DNA from: Saururus chinensis | Lineage: Eukaryota; Streptophyta; Magnoliopsida; Piperales; Saururaceae | Assembly (NCBI GenBank): GCA_035235625.1 | Contig: CP141141.1 | Coordinates: 15,249,968 to 15,313,967 of the forward strand | Length of the DNA stretch: 64,000 nucleotides | Reading direction: 5' to 3' | Shown: positions 22,490 to 33,700 of the stretch, piece after piece | How the letters are laid out: each line of letters opens with the position of its first letter | How positions within the stretch are numbered: position 1 is the stretch's first letter | The notes under the pieces: model-generated | The model's database searches: none | Seen by the model: the letters and a program-made list of their open reading frames with translations, nothing else | What the model was told of the DNA's origin: nothing | Translations under genes and position numbers: made by a program

Positions 22490-23173
22490 TGTTGGGGTTA
22501 CTACAAAATATAGAGTTCAGATTGAATACAAGCCGCAATTAACATGCAAATCATCACACATAAATATATTCGCAAATATATATATGTATATAAATTTAAT
22601 ACCAGAGAGAAGAGAAATTTATGAACCCAGTTCGAGGCGCGTTACACGCTGTCCTTAAAACAGATACGCCGCCCTCCGTGCACAGGCATTCCAAAACGTT
22701 CCGTTCCTGAGATACAACGAACCACACAACCTGTTTGAAGGTGCACTTCCACTCAAACAGGAAGGATCTCAATCAGGGTAGACTCTATTGCTCAGTGAAA
22801 AACTCAAAAAATCAAAGAGAATAGAGGGAGTGGTTTTTCAGGATTTTTCTCTCAGAGAACCAAAGAAAGGACCGATGAAAAGGAAGAGACACTCTCTGTT
22901 TTTTAGTCTGTTCAATTCTCTCTAACTCTCCCGTTGGTCTTTGATGATAATATGCTCCCACAAAACCAAAATGGCTAAATTTTAATGACTGTCGCGTTAA
23001 TCATCGCGACTGTTCTTTTATTTTTTCAGAAATTGTTAAGCCGTTTGATTGGGGCAACAACCGTTCGAATGGGGCGATCAATCGGGTGATATGGCGATTG
23101 ATCGGCTCAACACCAGAAAAGTCAAACAAAACGGCGCCCGGTTCCTGCTTTTATATCACATCAGAAATCAACA
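22490..23173 (-). repeat. Copia 5' LTR (right on + strand)
   Basis: It is 684 bp, TGTTGGGG...AATCAACA, and pairs with 13303-13973. It holds two octamer pairs at 23043/23063 (GTTTGATT, GTTCGAAT) and 23076/23096 (GATCAATC, GATTGATC), both exactly 20 bp apart. Confidence 0.9.
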
Positions 23174-23452
23174 CTTTCTTCTCATTGGAAGTATTGAACA
23201 AGCAACTTGCATGGGTTTTTCATCATTGCTTAGGCAGTTTTGACTTGGCCGATTTTGCTCTTTATATGTTTGACTACGAAGAGAATGCCCATAGAATATC
23301 AATTACCTTTGCGACATACTCAATGACCATCATTTACTTTTGGAACATACTTAATGACCATCACAGCCACTACCATCTCAATCATAATTGAAAATAAGCT
23401 TAAAAAACCACTGATAAGGGAGAAAGATGTTTTATTAGCAAGACAATCAGGC

Positions 23453-23564
<112 letters not shown>

Positions 23565-24545
23565 TTACAATTTTGGGCATTAAAATTGTGATCACAATTG
23601 AGTACAAGATAATGACCAAATGTGATATTTTATTTGATAAAGCTTAGTGAGACGAATTTAGTTTCACTAAAAATACAAGAATCCCTCAACATAAAAGAAG
23701 ATCAAAGGGGTACTTTGGGAATTGTTTAAAAATTTCTAGGATATGATAATCTAGCCTTTATTGATGGAACATCCTACTTATTTGTTTTTTGTATTTTTAG
23801 GAGATCTTAAGGGTTAGAGAGTTAACTTTCTTCTATCTCACGGCTCCATCAAATTTCCCTTTCAATATTTTATGATTTCTTTATTATAAATGACAAAAGA
23901 GCAAAGATAATGATGATAAATCAAGCAGTAACAAATTAGCAAAAGAACGTAGCAGGATAATGAAGATCCAATATTCCTTGATTTCCTCATTTATTATATA
24001 TTTAAAAAATAATATTTATTTAGTAAAACAATAGAATCACCTTACCATTTCATCTCCAATACAATATCCTTACATAGACCCCTTTTTTTATCCTGGCTCT
24101 TTCTTCGTAAAAGCAAACAAGATTTTTTGTTCATTAATTTTGTATTAGTGATGGGAAGTAGGCTAAACTCTAATTTCGTTTTAATCCTCTTTCTAATAGA
24201 CACAGTTTTCTTTTTTATTTCTTATGTCGAGCAGACTGGTCAATAAATTAGCTGATGATCATTATTTAATCTATCGCATCTGCAGCTCCAGAAGAACACC
24301 AATTGCAAGCCCCATCAATCACCAACTTCTAATCAAACAAGAAGGTCCCACTGGCCCCACGAGAACCCGCTCTCACTAATCAACACAGAATTTCTGCCTT
24401 AGATCATAAAGGCTTGCTCCTAGATATAATTTTTGGCAAACGAACCATATAATGGAGGTATATAAGTCACATTTTGTAAATATTTTAGTTTTCAAAGGTC
24501 TTTCCTTGTCTAATAGCAACCCTCCTCCTTACGAGAGTTTTAAGT

Positions 24546-24669
24546 AAAAACCATTTTAAGTCACTTTCATTTCCCATCTAACATAGCCATAGCAAGGATA
24601 AGTAGCCAAAAACCATTTTAAGTCACTTTCATTTCCCATCTAACATAGCCATAGCAAGGATAAGTAGCC
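24546..24669 (+). repeat. 62-bp tandem duplication within D1
   Basis: Two practically identical 62-bp units, 24546-24607 and 24608-24669, begin AAAAACCATTTTAAGTCACT. D2 has one unit at this place, so the duplication arose in D1 after D1 and D2 separated. Confidence 0.92.
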
Positions 24670-25023
24670 AAAGAATTTTTCGTGTTCTTAGCCCAACCTA
24701 AGTTATAGAGTTAGTTCATCCATTAGATTAAAGGAGCACACACTAACACACATTAGCATCAGTACCACTTACGCTAACACATGTATCTATGAGATTAATA
24801 ATTAGCTAAAAGAGAAGGCAGCAAACTATTCATCCATGTAGCAATTCGAAACCCAAAAGTAAAATAAAACCAATGACAGTTTCAATTGGGTTTGGGAGAA
24901 AAGTACATTTTAAGTGTGATTTGATTGATCCAAACATACTAATGTCATTAATTTATCACTTGCATAGCAATCAAGATCAATATTATTACTATGGTATGCA
25001 TGAATTTATAATTTTTAAATTAA

Positions 25024-25422
25024 ACTACACTTACAAACATTTAAAACGTCAATAATAAACTTTGCCACACCCAAACTTGAAAACTAAAACAAAAGAACTA
25101 TCTGCAAACAGCCGTTCAATGCTTTAAAAACATGCAGAAAACCAATGAAGTGGAACACTGCAAGGTCTCAATTATGTAGCCCCACCAAGTATTCATTGGT
25201 TTCATTGAAAAGTTTAAGAATCATCCGTCTTTGTACCAATCAGAACCTACAAAATATCAAAACTCGAGACACTGTATGTTCTATTGATACCGTCTAGAAA
25301 GAAAAAGTAACAGGCATCAAGTACCACATACTGCAGTTTCAATGTAACACCAGACTCGAAAGGGTCCCTCTTCAAAGGCACATGAGGCTACTATTACACA
25401 ATTGTTTTAAGAACTACCAAAC
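25024..25422 (-). other. Probable 3' UTR and flank of the GRXS17-like gene
   Basis: This is unique AT-rich DNA between the stop codon and the end of D1. I see no clear canonical AATAAA on the minus strand, so the polyadenylation site may be non-canonical, as is common in plants, or may lie in D1. Confidence 0.4.
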
Positions 25423-26664
25423 CTATTCAGAGAGGGTGGACTTGAGCTCACCACTCTTGTGAAGTTCCAACACGATATCACAACCTCCAATAAGCTCCCC
25501 ATTATGGTAGAGCTGAGGAAAAGTCGGCCAGTTTGAGAAAGTCTTCAATCCTTGCCTCACCTCCTCATCACTCAGTATATCAAATGATCCAAAGCTAACA
25601 CCCTCCTCTTCAAGCGCATTGACAACTTTTGAGCTGAACCCACATCTAGGAGCATCTGGTGTACCCTTCATGAAAAGCATAGTTGGTGAAGAGGAGATCA
25701 GTTTCTTCATTCTGTCTTCAAGACTTTCTTCCCCAACTATATTCTTCTCTTCCAACACCCTTTTAAGCTCCCCATTCTTCTGCATTTCTAACACAATGTC
25801 AGACCCGCCAATTAATTCCCCCTTTATGTACAGCTGTGGATAGCTTGACCAGTTTGAGTACACTTTGAGACCTTGTCTCACTTCCTCATCAGTGAGAATG
25901 TCAAAGCTCTTGAACTCGACATTCTCTTGCTGAAGAATTTCAACTACCTTCCGACTAAATCCACACCTAGGTTCTTCAGGTTTTCCTTTCATAAACAACA
26001 TTACAGCACTTGAATTGATAAGCTCTTTTAGGCGAGAGGCTAATGCTGTGCTTAATCCAGTGGATTCAGTTATCCCGCCTTTTCCTGGTTCAGAGCCTGT
26101 AGTGATTTTACCATTTTTTGATTCATTTGAGAGAGGGAAAATCCCATGGTCACGAAAAATATCCTTCAATTCACCACTCTCATGCATGGCAATTGCAATA
26201 TCACAACCACCAAGAAGCTCCCCTTTGCAAAATAGTTGAGGGAAGGTGGGCCAATTGGAGAACTTTTTCATGCTTCCACGAACTTCACTGTCTGTCAATA
26301 TGTCAAAACTCCCAAATTCAATGCCTTCTTCCTTCAAGACTTCTACAACCTTCCTGCTGAACCCACATTTAGGATCTTCAGGGCTTCCTTTCATGAAAAG
26401 GAAAACAGGGTGCGAGTTCACCAACTGATGTAGGCGTTTTTTGAGGCTTTCAGTAAGGTCAGTTGATGCTGGTTTCCCCTTTTCAGAGGTGACATTATCC
26501 TTACTTAATTCTTTAATTGTTTCCAGAACAGTGGGCCCAGCAGCCATACCAAGACTTGCAGGAACATGAGACCCAGTAGGATCGATAGGACCCACAAGTT
26601 TTGCAACTTTGTTTGCTAAGCTTGCTGGATTTGCACCTTCCAACGAATCGACGGTTTTACCATC
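25423..26664 (-). CDS. GRXS17: GRXS17-like exon 3 (three CGFS glutaredoxin domains)
   Basis: 413 codons plus TAG, residues 85-497, starting [12 protein letters not shown] after TTTCAG. Each glutaredoxin domain shows CGFS, SFDIL, SNW(P/S)(T/S)(F/Y)PQL and GELIGG(C/S)DI, the glutathione and cluster-binding elements. The three domains are joined by short Lys/Gly/Ser-rich linkers (about 120-155 and 260-285). All three domains in one long exon is a compact layout compared with the huge first intron. Confidence 0.95.
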   Translation of the reverse strand, partial: DGKTVDSLEGANPASLANKVAKLVGPIDPTGSHVPASLGMAAGPTVLETIKELSKDNVTSEKGKPASTDLTESLKKRLHQLVNSHPVFLFMKGSPEDPKCGFSRKVVEVLKEEGIEFGSFDILTDSEVRGSMKKFSNWPTFPQLFCKGELLGGCDIAIAMHESGELKDIFRDHGIFPLSNESKNGKITTGSEPGKGGITESTGLSTALASRLKELINSSAVMLFMKGKPEEPRCGFSRKVVEILQQENVEFKSFDILTDEEVRQGLKVYSNWSSYPQLYIKGELIGGSDIVLEMQKNGELKRVLEEKNIVGEESLEDRMKKLISSSPTMLFMKGTPDAPRCGFSSKVVNALEEEGVSFGSFDILSDEEVRQGLKTFSNWPTFPQLYHNGELIGGCDIVLELHKSGELKSTLSE

Positions 26665-27757
26665 CTGAAAGAAAAGTGGTATTGAACATAAAGTTTCATG
26701 CATTACATAAAAATGCCGTAAGAGATAAAAAGCCAGAAGTTGTAATTAAAAGTGCTGCGTCCTGCAGCAACACCTTATGCAAAACATTCATATCAAAACA
26801 AGAACACCAAGTCAACAAGCTAACCTTGCAGAAGACAAAATACGGTACTGCAGATACAGAATATGCCTCAGAGATCTCTGGCTGCTCTTCAGCTTCCACC
26901 TGTAAAGGTTTGTAACTGATACATTAGATACTAGGAGAGCAAAAAATTATAGTCACTTCAAAAATATCACATGCTAATTCTTTTCTGTAAAAATAAAGAG
27001 CTGAAGACAAAGATATGCAATTGAAAAAGTTTATGATGATATGGGCACAGACTCCTTCAAATTAGTGGTAATTACAGTGCAGAATATAGTGGACCAGTTC
27101 CATAACATTACAAAAATTGTAAACAGTGTAGCAGGGTTTGAAGTTTAAACATACTTTGACAGTCAGCATTCTATAAACTGTTCCTGGAACTTAAAGTATG
27201 GACTAATTGAACATGATAGTGTCATGCACCCAATAGATGAGCATTGAGAACAGATTAATTGTATTTAAAATAGAATATCGACTACAACACATCAAATCAA
27301 TCTTATCCAATTTGTCATTAATCATATTTTTGCAGAAGTATGCCGTCATTCAAAGAGTAGAAATCATATTTGTAATAAATCAGCCCTTTAGTCGTATGTT
27401 TTTGTATCAGATAGATAGTGCAGTCAAGCAGCTCTATATATAATCATTAAGCTTAATTCATTCAATAGTCTTCATTTTATATATTATGTAATTTTCGCAT
27501 TCACATGTACAGATGAAATAATTACATCTACTGGGGGGCAAGCTTTTTCTGTGCCTTCTTCCCATGCAACAACCATGCTGCCACCAATTTACTGTTGTTT
27601 TGCACGGATCTGAGCTATTAGAATGCAGCTACATGCTCATACATATATAATGAAAAAGTAAAAAAGTGGCTTAATCAAATCCATTAAAAATTAAAACAAA
27701 ACAATCAAGGCACCAAGAGATTTTCCATGTACAGCAGTTGGCTGTGTACTCAAGATG

Positions 27758-27796
<39 letters not shown>

Positions 27797-30700
27797 TAGC
27801 AAGAATGCAACTCTTGTAAATACAAATTACATATGTTAAAATAAATTAAATTAGAAATATAATATATACTGAACAAAGGTCTGCTTTGCATGCTATAGTT
27901 ACAATACATTTCTTTTTTAGGATTACAATGATCATTAGTTATACACACAAGTTCTATATTAACCCATATGCATGTGGCAGGCAACTGTGAATCCAAATCT
28001 CACGCTAAATATTATCTCAATTTGGCGGAAGTCTCAATTGATAAAGTACTTCGGTGGTTTTCTAAGGGCATTAAAAATATTGTGTATATATATAATATAT
28101 AAAAAAAAACTATTATTGAAAAATGTGCTATATAAGTGGGGCCTAAAAAAAGTTCGAGAAAATAAAGTCATGTAGGATCTCATTTGATAGAGTTCACCAA
28201 GAGCTTTCTAATGATACCAAAAACTGTAAAGTTATAATCAACATAACCTAAAAAATAACAATTAGGATTCTAATATCTTTAATTTTTTTAAGATTAGGAT
28301 AAGACAAATAGAGATAAAATAGGAATTAATGGTATAAAATATGGGTGAATTAGTCAAAATTTGAAAGATCTATAGTACACAAATTAGCTTTTTTTTATAG
28401 TATGATATGATATTTGAGGATGTCTAGCCAAAGCTATAGCCCCCTCGCTGTCAGATCATGGCAGATATATAACTGCTTTAGAAGGAACATCTCTTGGTGT
28501 CCTTGATTGTTTGTTTAAATTTTCATTCAACAAAGATATGAATTAGGGAGGATTGGTCGACAAAATATGAACCAAAGACTGAATCTTGATATGCCTCAAA
28601 ATAATAAGTTAATTTTTACCACGAGATGTATTGACCGCTGTGGATCATTTGATCAACATGAATTTTGGAACAGGAACACTTGATGATATAAACCACTTGA
28701 AAAATAAACATATTTGTTATGTCACAGATCTATTACAGGAACAATTTGGATTAGCTCTAGTTCAATTAGAAAATATGGTTTGAGGAACTATATGGGGAGC
28801 ATTAAGGCATGATTGATACTGACTCAGAATTTAGCAACTTCAACTCCATAACCACTTATAAATTATTTTTGGGACTAAACCCTTTATATCAAGTTTTGGA
28901 TCAAACGAATCATAATCATCATCAAGTAGCACATTTTCTCAACAATTTGGGGTCGGCGACATGGATTTTACAATAAGCTTTGTCAATAAAATTTTGGATC
29001 ATAATCATCAAGTAGTGCTTTTCCCCAACAATTTGGGGTCGGCGCCATGGATTTTACAATAAGCTTTGTCAATGAAATTTTGGATCATAATCATAATTAA
29101 GTAAACATGAATTTTGGATCAAACGAATCCATTGAGACAAATAGTTCATGGGCGAAAATTGAGTTTTTGTGGTCAATGTTAAATTTATACAATCTTTAGC
29201 AATTCATGCGAGGATTGGTCAGTTGGGCTCTACACAGTCCATTTTTTGATATATTTGAGAGATCGAAAAGGTTACAGGTTGTTTATTTATCACCAAGTAT
29301 AAATGAATACTATATGGTAGCAGCAAGAAATTCTTTGACATTGAAATTTGAATTAGGGTAATCAAGAACACGTTCTATTATGGATCGTAATTAGGATGTT
29401 TTAAATTAAACAGTTTCTTTTTTATGCTATTTCTTTGTTAGGCAGCAATTTCTTTATTTTCATTAGGAAGTTTCCCTTATATTAAGGTTTAATTAGGAAT
29501 CTCTACATCTATGTAAAGGGTGACTGCCCTCTTGGAAAATCAATGAGAAAAGTTATCTTCAGTCACTCCCTGCTCCTCTCACGTCTCTTCTCTCTGTCTC
29601 TCTTCTCTCACCCTGCTGAAGACAATTGTCACATAGGATTACTCTTCCCTTGTTCATCCAACTTCCCACTGTTGTGATTGTGTTAACTCGAGGATTTATA
29701 TCATTGGTATCGGAGCTCCTTCCTTCTTGTGGCACAGCTCATGGTACAGAAGAAACGCATGGCCAAGCAACAAGAAGATGGTCCGCCGGGGACATCCTTA
29801 GACAACCAGATGGCAGGTGGCCCCCATGTGGAGTCCACCAGCCAGAACTTACCTGTTGCTGGGCCCCAACTCATCTCTGCCAGGACCACATGACCGCCAT
29901 CAGTTTGGGTGTTGTGGACCCACAGCAGATCACTGCAATGCCTAGGCCAGCTGCCACCGAACTCTTCCCAAATACTGCCACCGTCATTGATCCCTCCGCC
30001 ACGTTGAACATCTTCACCAAACTTCTTCATGAGTTCCGCTCCATATGCACGGAGCAACAAGCAATGTGCGGTGAAGAGCAGGCAACATTCGCACGTCTTT
30101 TGGACAACTGCACAGGAGTATCTTCCATGGCATTCTAGAGCCAGATGACGCCAATGTGAGTGTGAGTGTGAGTGTGAGCCGCGGTATCCTTCCCCCTCCG
30201 CCGCGCCCCTCCCCTCTTCCAACCGCCGCAAGCACCGGTTTGCCAGCCACCACACGCAGAGGGCAGCATGCCATCATCAGCGCATGGCACCCAGTTGCAA
30301 ACCGCACTGGGCATTTGTGTCGGTCAGACAATCGCATGTTGTGGTGGTCCCTCCGCTAGCCGCCGACGGGCTGATGCGCACACGCTACCCAGTCTCACAT
30401 GGCCCCATTCCACCACCACAACACCAAAAGGCAGCAGCAGCTCCACACCAGAATTTTCCACGGATGTGTCCAGATTTTGTGCCCACAATTTCAGTTTAAG
30501 GTACAAGGGTGATTTTGCCGATTATGACCAGCTTGAATCACGCGGAAATTTTTCCACCCCGTACACACCGCTGAACCACACCTTGCCAGGATACAATTCC
30601 CCAAATACACGGGTGAAGACAACCCTATCAATTGGGTGTACCGAGCAGAAAAAAATTTTGCTTATCGAGGGACCGTCACTGATATGGAGAAACTTCACAT

Positions 30701-33700
30701 TGCTGCTTTCCATCTCGAAAGTGATGCCTTAGTCTGGTATCAATATTTTGAACAAGAGGTACTCAATCCTACATGGCATAAATTCACTAATGAATTATGT
30801 GTCCAATTTGATCCAAATAACTATGTAGATTTTAATGAGCTATTATCCGGATTGTCACAAACTACTATGGCCCGCGCCTATCAAATTGAGTTTATGAGGG
30901 TAGCTACTCGTCTTCCACACAGGAAGCCTTAATTGGGACCTTCCGCCGGGGCCTCAAACCCAAAATTGAAGATGAGATTCATCATTTTGTTTGCCCTACT
31001 ATGCAAGACATTATTCACCACACCCAACTTCAAGAAGAAAAGCTTCTTCACCAATGACCGACCATCCGACCTTTCGGGACTACACCGCCTCGCTCCTTGG
31101 GGACCCGTTGGTCTTACAAGGGGTGGCTGTCAGCTTTTCAGTACCATTCCAGGCACTTTGGTACCATTTCGGCGTTTGTCTCAAACCGAGATGGAAGAGC
31201 AACATTCAAAAGGGTTATGATTTAATTATGATGAGTGCTTCTCACCAGGCCATTGTTGCAAGACTCCCCCCACCGCTCTTTTATTGGACAAGTCACGGGA
31301 TGATGCTACAGGATGGAATGATTCTAATTCTTCGGCTGTTGATAATATTCTTCCAAAAATTTCCTTACATGCTTTTTCAAGCACCTACACCCCTCATACC
31401 ATACGTGTTCAAGGTCTTCTTAAACGACAACCAGTGGCCGTGCTTATTGATAGTGGTAACACACATAATTTTATTAACGATAAGGTGGCCCAATGTTTGG
31501 GTTGCCATGTCTCAGACTCCGCTCCTTTTGATGTGTTGATTGGTGACAGTAAACACCTCCATAGCAAAGGGGTGTGCCCTTGTGCAGAGTTACACATTCA
31601 AGATCATGCCTTTCTCATGGATCTTTATTTATTGCCAACCAAGGGCGCCAATATTGTGTTAGGCGTCCAATGGTTGTAGGAATTGGGCGATGTAACTTGG
31701 AACTTTCAGGAGATGGTTATGGGCTTTGAGTTGGAGGGGCAACGTGTATGTCTTCATGGGCCGGCGCCTGGCACTCTTCATTCTACCCAAGACCTTGGCT
31801 CATTCTTCTTATGCACTCACAAGGGTATCTTCCTCTAGCTTCTTTCTTCAGAGTCATCGGACCAACCGGAGATCCCACTGGATTTGGCAGCATTGTTGGC
31901 CAATTATTACCATCTCTTTTGCCGAGCCAACCAGCCTACTGTCTCTCTGTTCTCACGACCATCATATCCCTGTTGTAGCCGGCACTCTTGCCAACATTCA
32001 ACCGTACAAGTATCCTCAAATTCAAAAGAATGAAATTGAAAGGTTAGTTTCCAAGATGTTGGATACCAGTATTATTCGGCCTAGTACGAGTTCATACTCC
32101 TCTCCAGTTCTATTGGTTCGCAAAAGGATGAATCTTGGCATTTTTGTGTTGATTATCGAACTGTAAACGCCATCACTGTTAAGGATAAGTTTTCAATTCC
32201 CATCATTGAAGAGTTATTGAATGAATCAGGTGGGTCTCATTATTTTTTCAAGCTTGATTTATGCTCCGGCTATCATCAGATCCACATGCATCCTATTGAT
32301 ATTAATAAGACAACATTCTGCACACATGACGGGCACTTCGAATTTTTTGTCATGCCTTTCGGTCTGACTAATGCTCCTTCCACTTTTCAAAGCCTGATTT
32401 GTAATGGCATTTTTTGATGACATCTTGGAGTATAGTCCTTGGGAGTCCCCCATTTCACATCTTCGGTGTGTCTTTACGCTATGGGAGCAACACTCCCTCT
32501 TTCTCAAACACTCCAAGTGCATATTTAGTAGTACTCAAGTAGATTATTTGCGACATCTTATCATGGGCGATGGCATGTTGACTGACCCAGCCAAAGTCAC
32601 CGCTATGTTGGAGTGGCCTATCCCTTTTTCGCCAAAGGGCTTGACAGAATATTATCGTCACTTCATTTTGAATTATGGTTCTACACCGCTCCACTCACAG
32701 CCGTGCTCAAAAGGGCTCCTTCCAGTGGTGTCCATCGGCTCAGGTTGGCCTTTGACGCCTTGAAGTCAGCCATGTTAACCGCCCATGTGCTTGCCTTACC
32801 TGACTTTTCACAACCATTCATTGTGGAAACTGACGCTTCCGAAACAGGCTTGGGCATTGTCCTGTTGGCCAGCCGCCCTATTGCCTTTTTTTAGCAAGGC
32901 CCTCTCCGGTCACTCTCTTTCACTCTGCCTATGAGAGAAACGCTAGCCATTGTCCATGCAATGACAAAATGGCACACTTATCTATTAGGTCATCACTTTG
33001 TTATTCGTACTGATCATCAACCGTTGAAATATCTCTTAAAACAACGTATCTCTACTATGGCCCAACAACGTTGGATTTCAAAACTTTTGGGGTATAATTA
33101 TGAGTTGGTTTACAAGAAAGGCTATGAGAATACCGTCGCTGATGCTCTATCCCCTAGTTTGCTACCGGCCAAGCTCTGCCATTGTCCGGCCCTATCCTTC
33201 CTTTTCTGGACCTACGCCAAGCATACTCCCAGAATTCGAATGCAGAGGATTTATTGGGTCGCTTGCAGGCTGATCCTTTATGTTCACCATTGTTTGTTTG
33301 GCAGGGCGACTTATTGTATTGGAGTGTCTTTGGGTTCCTGCTGACACTCAACTCCACACTACTTTTATTTCTCATTTCCACGCTTCCCTTTTGCTAGACA
33401 TGAGGGCTCCTTCCACACTTTCAAGCGCGTAAGTCAAAGTTTTCTATGGCAAGGCATCCGTCGTGATGTACATGATTATGTGGCGGCTTGTCAAGTTTGT
33501 CAACGCACCAAAGCCTCCACCACTTCTCCCACCGGTCTACTTCAGCTCCTCCCAATCCCTAATTGTATTTGGGAGGACGTTTCTATGGATTTCATTGAGG
33601 TCTTACCCGTGGTTCAAGGTAAATCTATTATTCTCATGGTCATGGATCACTTGTCCAAGTATGCACATTTTAGCACCCTGGTGCATCCCTTCACGGCCAA

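Larger units (their letters stand above)
13303..23173 (-). mobile_element. Broken Ty1/Copia retrotransposon with both LTRs, split by A3
   Basis: Two LTRs (13303-13973 and 22490-23173) start TGTTGGGG and end AATCAACA. They are bracketed by an exact 5-bp target duplication CTTTC (13298-13302 and 23174-23178). A polypurine-like ATGGTGGGGT adjoins the 3' LTR. Minus-strand parts, in Copia order: gag (about 22375-21660) with a CCHC knuckle (CWVCEKPGHFANKC), a decayed protease region (about 21500), GAG-pre-integrase (about 21200-21050, MWHMRLGH), integrase (about 21036-20470), reverse transcriptase (about 20060-19310, including YVDDILLFG) and RNase H (about 15080-14668). Without the nested A3 the element is about 5.8 kb, a normal Copia length. 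It is broken, with several breaks across the coding region besides the insertion. LTR divergence by eye suggests an old insertion. Confidence 0.92.
26900..29370 (-). other. GRXS17 intron 1, part downstream of the gypsy insertion
   Basis: AT-rich intronic DNA without a gene. It contains an AT microsatellite (about 27760-27792) and a local duplication at about 28905-29085. T-rich sequence precedes the acceptor at 26900. Confidence 0.6.

Noticed and set aside
29626-30138. 170-codon open frame at the start of the gypsy internal region as a host gene
   Set aside because: It begins in the LTR and crosses the primer-binding site; it is leader/gag-side fossil sequence of the element.
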